Positions 1 to 10,382 of a DNA stretch of 64,000 bases are shown here, one piece after another; the first letter of the stretch is position 1, and each line of letters starts with the position of its first letter. Position numbers and translations under genes: made by a program. Origin of the DNA: Pratylenchus scribneri (lineage: Eukaryota > Nematoda > Chromadorea > Rhabditida > Pratylenchidae); assembly GCA_030063045.1 (NCBI GenBank), contig JAQSEB010000025.1, forward strand, positions 1 to 64,000, in the 5' to 3' direction. Below the pieces are notes generated by a model. That model saw only the letters and a program-made list of their open reading frames with translations, was not told the DNA's origin and did no database searches.

Positions 1-85
1 AAATTAATTGAAGGAGGAAGGAGGGAAAAATAGGAAAAGAAAAAAGGAAGGATTACAATTCCCTACTTCCTCCTTCAATTAATTT
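1..85. repeat. Perfect 20-bp inverted repeat (hairpin)
   Basis: Bases 1-20 are exactly the reverse complement of bases 66-85, with a 45-base purine-rich loop. The left arm starts at the window edge, so the repeat may extend further. It could be a small foldback element or the end of a larger element; nothing in it codes. Confidence 0.75.
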
Positions 86-156
86 CCATTTTCTAACTGA
101 TAATGTTTAAAGCATATCGAACAAATATGATATTACTAATTCAATTATAGGAAAAT

Positions 157-169
157 TATAAATAGACGA
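157..169 (+). promoter_or_regulatory. TATA-box motif shared with the DNA polymerase gene
   Basis: The 13-mer TATAAATAGACGA lies 44 bases before the ATG at 213. The identical 13-mer occurs at 5187-5199 ahead of the type B DNA polymerase ORF. The shared extension beyond TATAAATA suggests one promoter type, as in a multi-gene virus-like element; that is inference. Confidence 0.5.
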
Positions 170-212
170 CAATTTTTAGGATTTGTATTTCTAGTTATTT
201 TCCAAATTAATA

Positions 213-674
213 ATGACTAAAATAGTGAATTCTTCAACCAGTTCAAAAATACAGAAAAAAGTGAAGCCTTCGGCCAAGTCAAAAATACAGAAAAAGATGA
301 AACATCTTGGGAAACAGCAAAAAATGGCTGATCAGGAAACGGTTTTTTCACGTTCAATAGCAAAAAATGATGAGCAAAATGTGGATTTCAGTATTATATC
401 AAAGAATTTTAGAAGGTTAGGTGAGGAGGAAGAAAAGCAAATGTGGAAATTATTCAAAGGAAAGACAGTACTAATGTTCCGTTTATGCAGCGGTTGTCAA
501 TACAAACTTTTCCATTCAGTCGAGAAGTGGAGCAAATTCAAGGAAGGTGTTGACATTAAATTTCATCTTTGTCCTCGCTGTGTTCGTGTAAATTGTTGGA
601 TGACCAATCTCATGGCACCGGCAATACCAAAGAAATTTGTTCAAAAATTGGAGAAAGATGGTGAAGAAAAGTGA
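213..674 (+). CDS. Hypothetical 153-residue basic protein with paired cysteines
   Basis: I do not recognise this protein. It is an intronless ORF of 153 residues starting at the first ATG after a TATA box. The N-terminal 50 residues are very Lys/Ser-rich with repeated SKIQKK-like motifs, suggesting a nuclear or nucleic-acid-binding tail. The second half has a CSGC pair (about residue 93) and a CPRC pair (about residue 119) that could bind one zinc ion. The absence of introns and the promoter motif shared with the polymerase ORF at 5363 suggest that both come from the same Polinton/Maverick-like element, but 4.7 kb of satellite and other sequence, including a host-like pseudogene, lies between them. 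It may instead be an unrelated small gene. Confidence 0.45.
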   Translation: MTKIVNSSTSSKIQKKVKPSAKSKIQKKMKHLGKQQKMADQETVFSRSIAKNDEQNVDFSIISKNFRRLGEEEEKQMWKLFKGKTVLMFRLCSGCQYKLFHSVEKWSKFKEGVDIKFHLCPRCVRVNCWMTNLMAPAIPKKFVQKLEKDGEEK

Positions 675-796
675 TCTTTTATTCTAATTATCTCCTATAC
701 CAAAAAATTTTTCATTATAATGTTTAAATAAATTTTTTTAATTCATATTAGAAGGATTATAAATTTTTATTAATTCATATTAGAAGGTTTATAAAT

Positions 797-1421
797 TTAT
801 CGCGGAAATTGTGAAAGAAATGATATAAATGAGTTGAAAAGATCATGTATTTGGGAGATTTCACGTACACCTGTGAGAATGATTTTTCCTGAAATATATA
901 CTAGGACTGTTGCATTTCCCTCATGAAATTTACAGCGAAGAGCTGGGAATATAGTTGGTTCATATAGACTTTTTCGGACTAGACGAATTCTCGGATCGTT
1001 TAATTCTTCTTTTTGATTCCACCACCATAATTCGTGAATTCTTTCAATTCTTATTCGATGAGGCATTTGGTGAGCGGCAACAATATTGACCACTTGTATC
1101 CCATAGATTAATCCATCCCTTTTATCGAAGGGTAGCCCTCCTCTTCGAGCTGCCAATCTCAATTGTTTTCGAGACTATTCTGGCTGCAAATTCTCCTTTA
1201 TCTTAAAAGAATTTTTTCAGAAATTAAAAAAAAATAACTGAAATACCTGGATGTTTAACACCTGTCAAAACCACTTTTCCTGATTTGAAAATCAATGCTG
1301 CCACAACAGTGCATTTCTTACTTTTATCTTCCTGGTCTCTCGGTAGTGGAAATCACATGATCAGGGAATGGAAACGTTGAGGCCTATATTCAATGTTCAA
1401 GCCATTCCGTGCAATTGTCAT
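797..1421 (-). pseudogene. TATA-binding-protein (TBP)-like pseudogene
   Basis: Read on the minus strand, this stretch has fragments of both TBP direct repeats in the correct order. The first repeat appears at about 1421-1250 (ARN..EY.PQRF, then ALIFKSGKVVLTGVK) and the second at 1130-797 (LIYGIQVVNIVAA, LYEPTIFPAL, VLVYISGKIILTGV). A possible intron lies at about 1195-1245. An in-frame TGA at 1355-1353 interrupts the first repeat, and the segment after AARIVSKTIE shifts frame near 1145-1165 before the second repeat resumes. Family knowledge: TBP has two pseudo-symmetric repeats that form the DNA-binding saddle. The two lesions argue for a decayed copy; sequencing error or a very divergent TBP-related gene with unusual introns is less likely. 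Confidence 0.6.
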
Positions 1422-2110
1422 GTATTGATTTTGAGAATTTTCTTTTTGGAATTAGAGGGGAAAAGTCTGAAGACAATACTACATTTTTCAATTTTCATCT
1501 AAAATTTTTTTATTCAATTTAATTAAATGAAATAATAAATGAGAATTGGTAATTGTTCAAAAGTTGAAATTTTGGAGAGAGAGATATAGATTATTATATA
1601 TCGAACATTAACAATTGGGTCTAAATTCATTTCATTTTTCTTTCTCCTCCTATACAATAATATATCCTTTTTTCTTTCATTTTTCCTACTTTCATCGTAT
1701 TATTTATTTAAATATGTATGTATCATTCTCTGCCGAAATAACTACCTCATTTTCCTTATTCATATCTCTCTATTATATCTATCTAAACAATATCTCACTA
1801 ACCGTTTGTTTACAATCTTGCTATAATCCTTTATATCTGTATATCTTCTAAACACAATATTACTGTCTGTTTTTTCTCTATTCTCTCTCTATCTTTATAG
1901 TATAACTCATGTATAAACATTATACTTCATCTAGCTAATTTTTTTTTACTCTTAATCAACCTATAATTTCTAATGTTTTCTTTCTGTATGCATGATTTTC
2001 TTCACTTTTAATTTTACAATACTTTTAAAATTTTTAAATATTTATTTTATTATTAATTTTATTTTAATATTTAACCCTCTTTTCTCTCTTTATCCCACTC
2101 AATATATGTT
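1422..2110. other. Non-coding, AT-rich with pyrimidine-rich stretches
   Basis: No gene is supported here. Open frames in this stretch are low-complexity Leu/Ser/Phe/Tyr strings made by TC-rich DNA. Confidence 0.5.
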
Positions 2111-2450
2111 TCTCTAACCTATCTCTCTCTCTTTCTCTCTCTCTATATCTTTCTCTTTACTCTCACTCTCCACTTTTCTTTACTCTCTCTTTCTCTCTAC
2201 TTATTTATTGTATAAAATCCCTTTATCCCTCTTTATTTCTCTCTACGTTATATGTTTCTCTAGCTTATCTCTCTCTCTCTTCCTCTCTCTCTCTCTTCAT
2301 ATTTCTTTCTCTTTACTCTCTCTCAACCTCATTCTCTTTACTCTCTCTCTCTACTTTTTTTATTGTATAAAATCCTTTATCATTCTTTCTTTCTCTCTAC
2401 ATTAAATGTTCTCTACCCTATACCTCTTTCTATCTCTTTCTCTATTATAT
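2110..2450. repeat. (TC)n-rich simple-sequence region
   Basis: Long runs of ctctct interrupted by short AT stretches. Two related halves (about 2118-2215 and 2260-2370) suggest internal duplication, since each runs into a copy of ttattgtataaaatcc. Confidence 0.7.
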
Positions 2451-3180
2451 CTCAATAATTTTCTTTACTTGACATTATATAACTTTTATTTTAGAAATTT
2501 TACTTCTCTAATTTCATTGTATATCCAATATTTCATTTGTAAAAACATTTAAGGAAATATTATTTTAATCAGTATCATGTTCTGGAAACACTGAGAATCT
2601 TGTTCAGAAAAATCAAATTCATTTTGGAATATGGATTGTTGTCATCTTATTTGTCATATAATTATTTAAAAGATTACCAAATTTCTTTATCTGAATAGTT
2701 ATATTTTCCATATCAGATTCTCTCTTCCAAATCGTCACAATCATAATCATCTATCAAGAGATTTATTTTTAGGTATCTTACAATGTATGTGTCTATCTTA
2801 TTGGTCTCTCAATACCCATTCACTAAGGTGTACTTTTATTTGTATAGATGTTTTCGTATTGTTTAGACTTTTCTATATAGTAATAATTTTAATTTCATAA
2901 ATGCTTATTTTAATTTTATTAAATATTTCAATAATTTTTATTAAACAATTTAAATATTCTATTTAATTTATTTTTAATAGAGTTTTAATTATATATGAAA
3001 ATTATATTAAACTATTAAACTTATTTACAAACATATGTGTAGAGAGAGTACACGCGCAACTACATATATGTGCGGCCAAATATTTACCTACATATTATTA
3101 TTAATTTAATCAATTTTTAACAAGATAACGTATTTTTTAATTATTATTAATTTAACTATACAATATTACTAGAACGTATA

Positions 3181-3610
3181 GTTTTATTTGAAAAATTAAG
3201 AAAAATTTTTAACACTTTTAAAAATAATTAGTGTTTAAAAATGTCAGTTTTAAGGAGAAAAACGTCAATATTAAGAAAAATTTTTAACACTTTTGAAAAT
3301 AATTAAGGAAAATTTTTAACACTTTTAAAAATTAAGAAAAATTTTTAACACTTTTGAAAATAATTAGTGTTTAAAAATGTCAGTTTTAAGGAGAAAAACG
3401 TTAATATTAAGAAAAATTTTTAACACTTTTGAAAATAATTAAGGAAAATTTTTAACACTTTTAAAAATTAAGAAAAATTTTTAACACTTTTGAAAATAAT
3501 TAGTGTTTAAAAATGTCAGTTTTAAGGAGAAAAACGTTAATATTAAGAAAAATTTTTAACACTTTTGAAAATAATTAAGGAAAATTTTTAACACTTTTTG
3601 AAAATATTGT
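3181..3610. repeat. 136-bp tandem satellite, about three copies
   Basis: The motif agtgtttaaaaatgtcag recurs at 3230, 3366 and 3502, an exact period of 136 bp. Each unit contains shorter repeats of aaatttttaacactttt. A further diverged copy of the agtgttt segment is at 3830 and another near 4089, leading into the short-period array that follows. Confidence 0.85.
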
Positions 3611-3734
3611 TAAAATTAATGTATTTGGGCTGCGTGCGCGTGAGTACGTGCGCGCATACATGTGTGTATATGTGTATACACATACAGATATAGGAAGGAA
3701 AATATTAATCTTAAGAAACTTTTTGAAAAATTAA

Positions 3735-4300
3735 TGTAAAAAAAAACAGGATTATTCTAAAATAATTAGTGTAAAAATAGACTTATTCTAAAATAATTAG
3801 TGAAATAATAGGATTATTCTAAGATAATTAGTGTTTAAAAATGTCAGTTTTAAGGAGAAAAACAGCAATATTAAGAAACTTTTTTAGACTTTTTGAAATA
3901 ATTAGTGTAAAAAATGGATTATTCTAAAATAATTAGTATAAAAAACGGAATTATTATAAAATAATTAGTAAAATATAGTTTTATTTTAAAATAATTAGTG
4001 AAAAAATAGACTTATTCTAAAATAATTAGTGAAAAATAACTTATTCTAAAATAATTAGAGTGAAAAAATAGCCTTATTTGAAAATAATTAATGTTTAAAA
4101 CTGTTAGATTTAAGGAGAAAAACAGCAATATTAAGAAACTTTTTAAAACTTTTTTTAAAATAATTAAGGTAAAATAGGATTATTATAAAATAATTAGTGT
4201 AAAAATAGGATAATCCTAAAATAATTAGTGTAAAAACAGGATTATTCTAAAATAATTAATCTAAAAAACAGGATTATTCTAAAATAATTAGCAAAATTAA
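3735..4300. repeat. Short-period (about 27-30 bp) tandem array
   Basis: A degenerate unit containing ggattattctaaaataatt is repeated about 15 times with varying spacers. It is interspersed with pieces of the 136-bp satellite (3830-3900, 4085-4150), so the two arrays appear to share an origin. Confidence 0.8.
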
Positions 4301-4405
4301 ATGTTTTTTACATGTATTTGGATGTGTAAGTGGGGATGTGTATTGGTGTGTGCGTGTGTTCATCAATGGTGTACGATTAATCGACTATATGAATAAGGTT
4401 AAAGC

Positions 4406-4560
4406 ATTCTTTTCTTTCTCTAACCTTCATGGTTTGTATATAATAATATAACATATACACATTCTTCTCTTTCTCTAACCTTCATGGTTTGTATATAATA
4501 ATATAACATATACACATTCTTCTCTTTCTCTAACCTTCCTTGTTTCTATATAATAAAGTT
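4406..4560. repeat. 55-bp tandem repeat, three copies
   Basis: Copies begin at 4406, 4461 and 4516 (attctt.tctttctctaac). The first two are nearly identical and the third diverges in its second half. Confidence 0.85.
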
Positions 4561-5186
4561 ATTTCGAAATCTTTACAAATAATAATAATTCTTCTTTGAT
4601 CTTACCGTTTTTTTTTTATAAAACATAAGATGGTCTCTTAAAGTGTGTGTGTCAAAGTTAACATTTTCCTTTCGTTTTGCGTAATATTTCGAAATCTTTA
4701 ATGGACTTTCAGTTATTTTTTTAAAAACATTGGATAATTCAGATTGTTTGTAGGTATTTTTAATTAAAAAACTGATTGAATAATGTAATAATAATTTTAA
4801 TTTATTTTTAAATTAATTTGAAATTTAATTTATTTTTAAATTAATTATAATTTTTTAATTAGAAATATGTCAATTTAATTAAATGAGACGGTCCCTCTTT
4901 CATTAAAATGATATGGTCCCTTCTTTTAATATTTTACTTTTTCTTTTAGATTTCTAAATTTTCAAGGGAAATATTATTTTATGAATGAATTTAGAGATGG
5001 TCCCCCAAGAATTGTAAAATAATATCAAATCCTATATTTTTTCCTTTCATTTATTATTTCGAAATCATTTCGATGAGTCATCATTTCCTATTTAATGGGG
5101 ATAATTCTTAGATATCCATTCCTTTATTGTTTTCGTGTGAAAGTGGGCGTGGTCACACTTTCCAAAATCGTTGGTATTTGAAAGAG
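4561..5186. other. Non-coding sequence before the polymerase promoter
   Basis: AT-rich, with short repeated phrases such as gatggtcccc and gacggtccct. I see no gene. Confidence 0.4.
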
Positions 5187-5199
5187 TATAAATAGACGA
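5187..5199 (+). promoter_or_regulatory. TATA-box motif of the polymerase ORF
   Basis: TATAAATAGACGA, identical to the motif at 157-169, lies 163 bases before the polymerase ATG. The leader between them is A-rich with repeated aatattcttaaaataaa phrases (5286-5312 and 5343-5362). Confidence 0.5.
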
Positions 5200-5362
5200 G
5201 CGATTTCTACTTCCTTCCCTTTTTCCAAAATCATTCTCAAATTTTTCGAAATTTGAAAACAACAAAAGAATTCCCAAAATCAAGAATATTATTCCAAATA
5301 TTCTTAAAATAAATTCCAAAAAACATCAAGAATATTAATCCCAAAATATTCTTAAAATAAAA

Positions 5363-8300
5363 ATGAAAACGACAAACAATAAACGTTTTCGTGTCCGTTC
5401 CACTTCCCCGAGTGGAATGAAAACTAAAAACGACAAGCGTCCTCTTGCACGCTCCCACTCTCCGCCATCCAAGAGAGTTAAAATCCATCAACAACCTCCT
5501 TCTCCACCTACACCCATTTTCAATGAGGTGTCAGCAAGAGAAAAACAACGGGAAAAACATTTGGAGGATTATATTGAAAAATTGGATGGTTATTCAACAT
5601 TCGACAAATCAATGGGGATCAACGGATACACAGCCAAATTCCGAATTACCAATCTACCAGCCGATCCCGAAAGTCTGATTCTTGGCACCATTAATTTTTG
5701 TATCGATGAGGCAAGGAAAGAGACTATAAAAAATGGAGTTAAACCACATCAAATATCATTGGCCATGTACAGTCCATCATTAAATCCTCATATCTATCTA
5801 AATATGAGAGACTATACCGAAAATATCGCCGACGTATTTTATAATGAAATATTCAAAGTTGCGCAATCAAAACAACAACAAGGAATATCATTATTTGGCG
5901 AACCATTCACCATCAAAATTTATAATTTCAACCCAACAGTCCTTCCAACAACACGACAGATAATTGGTGGTAGAAGGAAAACAACAGTAAAACCCATCCG
6001 CCATAGGATCAACGAAGAATCTCTCATCAAAGTCTACAATACCGGCGATCATTATTGCCTTTTCTATGCATTACAAGGCGCTTTTGTACATGAAATGCCA
6101 GAACTCCATAAATTTCGACTAACTCATTATTTTGCTGAAGATCGTCCAAGGAAGTGGAGACAGGATACATTAAGATTGATGGCCGACGTGAGAATCCCTG
6201 AAAAGGAAAAGGAATACGATGCCCGAGTATACGTCCCAAAAGTTGTCGATTATTGGAATGCAAAGTACAAAGGTCAATTTCGCTTCAGAGTTTCCATATT
6301 CGGCACAGTTGGACATTATCGACCTAAATTCAAATGTGGTCCACCCAACCCTACACATGACTTAATTATACTTCATGACCAGGAGAACAAACACTTCCAT
6401 ATTGTTCGTTCATCATATGGGTTATTCAATCAAAATTATTGTTTATCATGTGAAACAACTTATAATGAAAAAGACGACCATACCATCAAATGTATTTCCC
6501 GATGCCGTTTATGTTCAAAGATGGATCCGTCACTCCCTTGTCAACAAGATGATGGTTTCTATCTCGATTGCCCTGGTTGCAAAAAGGAATTCCATAATCA
6601 AACATGTTATCTACATCATCAAAAAACCAATTTTTGTCAAAAATCTCATCAATGTAAAAAATGTAAGGCGATATATGATGTGGAACTTAATTGTCGGGAC
6701 GGTCGGTCGGGGCATGTTTGCGGCGAGACTTGGTGTTACAAATGTCAAACCTGGCACGAAAAGGATAGGAGTTGTTACATCACTCCCCTTATGCCACCTA
6801 AAAACACTCCCTATCGACTTGTATTCTATGATTTTGAAACAACGCAAAATCATCCCGTTGACATCAAGACACCAAATAATAAACAATTTGAACATCGAGT
6901 AAACTTCGTTGGCGCTAAGGTCGTCTGCCCCGAATGTATAAAAGATGGAATATGGAAGAACAACATGAAGGGAAAGATGAAATGTAATGTATGTGGAGAC
7001 AATAGAACAATAACTTTTGGTCATCGACATTTCAATGAAACTGAAGTGGATAAACATCATCAGACTCATGATCCCTTGGAAGCTTTTATTAATTGGCTTC
7101 TTCATGAACTACCAATAAAATATGACACCCATGCATTTGCACATAATGGAGGCCGTTTCGATGTTGTACTCCTATCCAGAGAACTCAACAAACGAAAAAT
7201 CAATCCCGAGGTCATAAGAAATGGTAACAAATTATATGAACTACGAGTGGAGGAAAAGTTGCCAACAGATAAAGGAGAAAAAGGAAATCCAACAACAGTT
7301 TTTTGGGACAGCTTCAATTTGTTGAGTCGACCTTTAGGCGATCTCGTCCCAATGTTCGAATTGGATATCAAGGAAAAACCATTCTTCCCCCACTTCTTTA
7401 ATAAAACGGAAAACTACGGAAAGAAATTGACAACCCTACCCCCAAAAGAAGACTACCTCTATAAAGGATTCAAGCCAGACAAGAAAAGAGAATTTGACCA
7501 ATGGTATGAGGAACATTTTTACGACGGTTTTTATTTGGATGAGGCTCTTCCCAGTTATTGCATGAATGACGTACATATCCTTTCTGCCGCATGTATCAGT
7601 TTTCGCGGTTATTTTATTGAATTAACAAAGAGGGAGTTGAAGAGAGAAGGATTTCAAGAAAAATATTCCGGACCACATGAAGGCATCGACCCTCTTCGTG
7701 AAACGAAGACAATAGCCTCGTCTTCTATGAAAAATTTCCGTTTAAACTACCTACCAGAAAAACATCTAGCCAGAGTGACAGACAGAGGATATATTGGAAA
7801 AAATGGGCAGAGTACAAAAGGGATGAAGTTTTTGACTTGGTATGCCGAAGTGAATAATGTGGAGCTCCAACATGCACATTCACCTGGAGGAGAGAAGAAG
7901 ATAGGAAGAAAATCGGTTGACGGTTTTATTGAGGCAGAGAATAAAGTAATAGAGTTCTATGGTTGTGAATACCATGGGTGTCCTCGGTGCTATCCCGACG
8001 ACCAACATAAAATGAAAACGGGCAAGACAGCGGGAAAACACAGAGATGATGATAAAAAGAGAGAAGCATATATTCGAGGTCAGGGTTACGAGTTAGAAGT
8101 TTATTGGGCATGCCAAGTGGATGAAATGTTAGAGAAAGATGAGAAGATGAAGGAAATGTTTGCCAGCTATAGAGATAGAGGTCCAATCGATATCCGCAAG
8201 GCTTTTTATGGAGGGAGAACCGGTCCACTCAAACTCTTCCATCAACCCACTCAACAAGAAGAAATAAACTACTATGACGTCACCAGCCTCTACCCTTACA

Positions 8301-9649
8301 CCAACATGATGCTCGATGAAGTTATTCGTGGTTATCCTGTTGGTATTCCAGTCGAATATACACCAAAACCATATGAAGTAGTACATTGGACAAAACCGGA
8401 AGACAACCCCTATCCATTGGCACTCCTCAAAGTCTTTGTCATTCCACCGCGAAAAATCAATGTCCCAGTGCTACCAATGAAAATAGGTAGAGATGATGAT
8501 GAAAGACTTTTATTCCCTTTATGCTCAATGTGTGCACTCAAAAATAAAAAAGGCCTTGTGAAAGAAAACTATCAATGCCGACACACAGATGAAGAGCGGG
8601 GATGGGTTAGCGAGTGTACATCTGTTGAATTGGGCGAGGCATTGAAAAGAGGATATATTGTGAAGGAAGTAATAAGTGTACTGGAATATCAAAAAGAAGA
8701 CCGAGAACTTTTCCGAGGTTATATGCGTGACTGTTTGGCAGGGAAAATACATGCAACCGGTTTTGATCCAGACATCAAAGGAAATTACGAAGCAGAAGAA
8801 AAATTTATACATGACAATAAGGAGATGTTTGGAATTGAAATAGACCGGGAGAAGATGAAACCAAACAGAGGTCTTCGGGAAACAGAAAAATTCCGTGCCA
8901 ACACTCTATGGGGGCGCTTTGGTTTGAGAAATTATGGGTTGGCGCAAACACTCATCACCGACGATCCTTGCGATCTTCGAGAACTTTGGGATAATCCGCG
9001 AATAAGAATAATAACACTTGATAGAATAAATGATAATGGAGTTATGATGATCACTTATATGGAGAAGAAAGAGTGGACAGATGCACACGAGTCGGCCAAT
9101 GTTATCATCGCCCTTTGGACAACAAGTTGTGCACGTTTGCATCTCCTCAAGTGGATGCAAAAAGTTGTGGACACTCCTGGATGTGAACTTCTCTATACGG
9201 ACACAGATTCGGTCATCTATGTCCATCCCAAAGGTAAAAATCCACTACAAACATCACCATATCTTGGAGGATTGACCGACGAATACCCCAAACACACAAT
9301 CCTCGAATTCTGTAGTGGTGGTTCGAAACAATATGGATTAAAACTACAATCAAAAAACAATCCAATGGCAGATTTGGATTACGTAACTAAAATTCGTGGA
9401 CAAACATTGAGCGAAGATGTTTTGGATCAAGGGTTACATTATGAAAAATTCAAAGAAATGGTTCTACAATATGTTAAAACAAGAAAAGCCCCGGAAATCC
9501 CTATTTTATATCCAAATGTCCTTCGACCCGATTTCAAAAAAGGCATTGTAATCTCAACTCCTCTCATAAAAATCTATAAACCTTTCATAGCGAAAGGAAT
9601 TGTACGCCCTTCCGATTTCAAAGTCCTTGACTTTGGTTACACAAAATAA
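5363..9649 (+). CDS. Protein-primed type family B DNA polymerase (Polinton/Maverick-like)
   Basis: A 1428-residue intronless ORF. The basic N-terminus (1-45) is followed by an OTU-like motif (GDHYCLFYAL, Cys about 232, with a possible His in HFHIVRS about 344). A Cys/His-rich zinc region spans about 360-475. The 3'-5' exonuclease has ExoI FYDFET (490-492), ExoII NGGRFD (595-600) and ExoIII YCMND (732-736). An insert with DGF...EFYGCEYHGC (853-872) resembles the VSR/PD-(D/E)XK endonuclease-like domain of Polinton polymerases. Polymerase motifs A (YDVTSLYP, 971-978), B (ANTLWGRFG, about 1179) and C (YTDTDS, 1278-1283) are intact. Such enzymes replicate linear elements from a protein primer. No integrase, packaging ATPase, protease or capsid gene is visible nearby, so this is a solitary or relic element gene, although the frame is fully open. 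Function call is firm; element type is inferred. Confidence 0.93.
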   Translation: MKTTNNKRFRVRSTSPSGMKTKNDKRPLARSHSPPSKRVKIHQQPPSPPTPIFNEVSAREKQREKHLEDYIEKLDGYSTFDKSMGINGYTAKFRITNLPADPESLILGTINFCIDEARKETIKNGVKPHQISLAMYSPSLNPHIYLNMRDYTENIADVFYNEIFKVAQSKQQQGISLFGEPFTIKIYNFNPTVLPTTRQIIGGRRKTTVKPIRHRINEESLIKVYNTGDHYCLFYALQGAFVHEMPELHKFRLTHYFAEDRPRKWRQDTLRLMADVRIPEKEKEYDARVYVPKVVDYWNAKYKGQFRFRVSIFGTVGHYRPKFKCGPPNPTHDLIILHDQENKHFHIVRSSYGLFNQNYCLSCETTYNEKDDHTIKCISRCRLCSKMDPSLPCQQDDGFYLDCPGCKKEFHNQTCYLHHQKTNFCQKSHQCKKCKAIYDVELNCRDGRSGHVCGETWCYKCQTWHEKDRSCYITPLMPPKNTPYRLVFYDFETTQNHPVDIKTPNNKQFEHRVNFVGAKVVCPECIKDGIWKNNMKGKMKCNVCGDNRTITFGHRHFNETEVDKHHQTHDPLEAFINWLLHELPIKYDTHAFAHNGGRFDVVLLSRELNKRKINPEVIRNGNKLYELRVEEKLPTDKGEKGNPTTVFWDSFNLLSRPLGDLVPMFELDIKEKPFFPHFFNKTENYGKKLTTLPPKEDYLYKGFKPDKKREFDQWYEEHFYDGFYLDEALPSYCMNDVHILSAACISFRGYFIELTKRELKREGFQEKYSGPHEGIDPLRETKTIASSSMKNFRLNYLPEKHLARVTDRGYIGKNGQSTKGMKFLTWYAEVNNVELQHAHSPGGEKKIGRKSVDGFIEAENKVIEFYGCEYHGCPRCYPDDQHKMKTGKTAGKHRDDDKKREAYIRGQGYELEVYWACQVDEMLEKDEKMKEMFASYRDRGPIDIRKAFYGGRTGPLKLFHQPTQQEEINYYDVTSLYPYTNMMLDEVIRGYPVGIPVEYTPKPYEVVHWTKPEDNPYPLALLKVFVIPPRKINVPVLPMKIGRDDDERLLFPLCSMCALKNKKGLVKENYQCRHTDEERGWVSECTSVELGEALKRGYIVKEVISVLEYQKEDRELFRGYMRDCLAGKIHATGFDPDIKGNYEAEEKFIHDNKEMFGIEIDREKMKPNRGLRETEKFRANTLWGRFGLRNYGLAQTLITDDPCDLRELWDNPRIRIITLDRINDNGVMMITYMEKKEWTDAHESANVIIALWTTSCARLHLLKWMQKVVDTPGCELLYTDTDSVIYVHPKGKNPLQTSPYLGGLTDEYPKHTILEFCSGGSKQYGLKLQSKNNPMADLDYVTKIRGQTLSEDVLDQGLHYEKFKEMVLQYVKTRKAPEIPILYPNVLRPDFKKGIVISTPLIKIYKPFIAKGIVRPSDFKVLDFGYTK

Positions 9650-10382
9650 TTGTAAACCCTTCCTTCATAAAATTTCAAGCATTTTGTTCGAGGGCTGACT
9701 TTTAAATCAATTATTTCAAAGTTTAGTGTGGTTTATGTAGCCATAATTTTTACCATAATTTTTATCGAGGTATCCGAAAGGGCTCGATTGATTATGGTTT
9801 ATCGAGGTATCCGAAAGGGCTCGAGTGATTATGTCTTCAAAACCGCAATTTACTCAAAGGAATGATTGGTTCAAAAGTTTACTTGAGAACAGAATGTTAC
9901 ACATTTATTTTTTTTTATTGTACCCTTCATTGACCCAATTTTGTTCATTTTGTATATTTTTTTAATTAATTAATGATAATAATAATATTTATAAAATAAA
10001 TATTTAAAATGAACTTAATCGAATGGGTGGGGAGGGTAGGGGAGAGGAGAGGGTAGGGTGGGAGGGGGGGGGGGGGGGGGTCCCGGGGGAATTGGGGTCC
10101 TTCCCTTCCTCTTTCCCTTCCTCCTTCCCTTCCTCCTTCCTTTCCCCTTCCAGTGGCGGCGAGGGTCCTCTTCTTCTTTTGAAAGTGGCCTTTGGGTATT
10201 GGCTTAAAAATGTCCTTTGGGTATTGGCTTAAAAGCCCGCGATGGAAAAAACCTTCGGGAAAGTGCATTTTTGAAAATCGATACGTGTTGAAGGATAGGC
10301 GATTAAAAAATCAATAAATTTGGGACTTTTACACGGTGTTTAACTACTTCGAAGTAAAAATTTATTGACAAAAGGCGTTGCG
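9650..10382. other. Intergenic: 37-bp direct repeat, G-rich tract, short duplication
   Basis: Two copies of a 37-bp unit containing atcgaggtatccgaaagggc begin at 9761 and 9798. A G-rich stretch at 10024-10090, ending in about 18 consecutive G, could form G-quadruplexes and is followed by CCTTC repeats. The phrase ctttgggtattggcttaaaa is present twice (10190-10235). No gene is supported. Confidence 0.7.

Noticed and set aside
1615..2405. Leu/Ser/Phe-rich open frames
   Set aside because: Produced by the pyrimidine-rich simple sequence.
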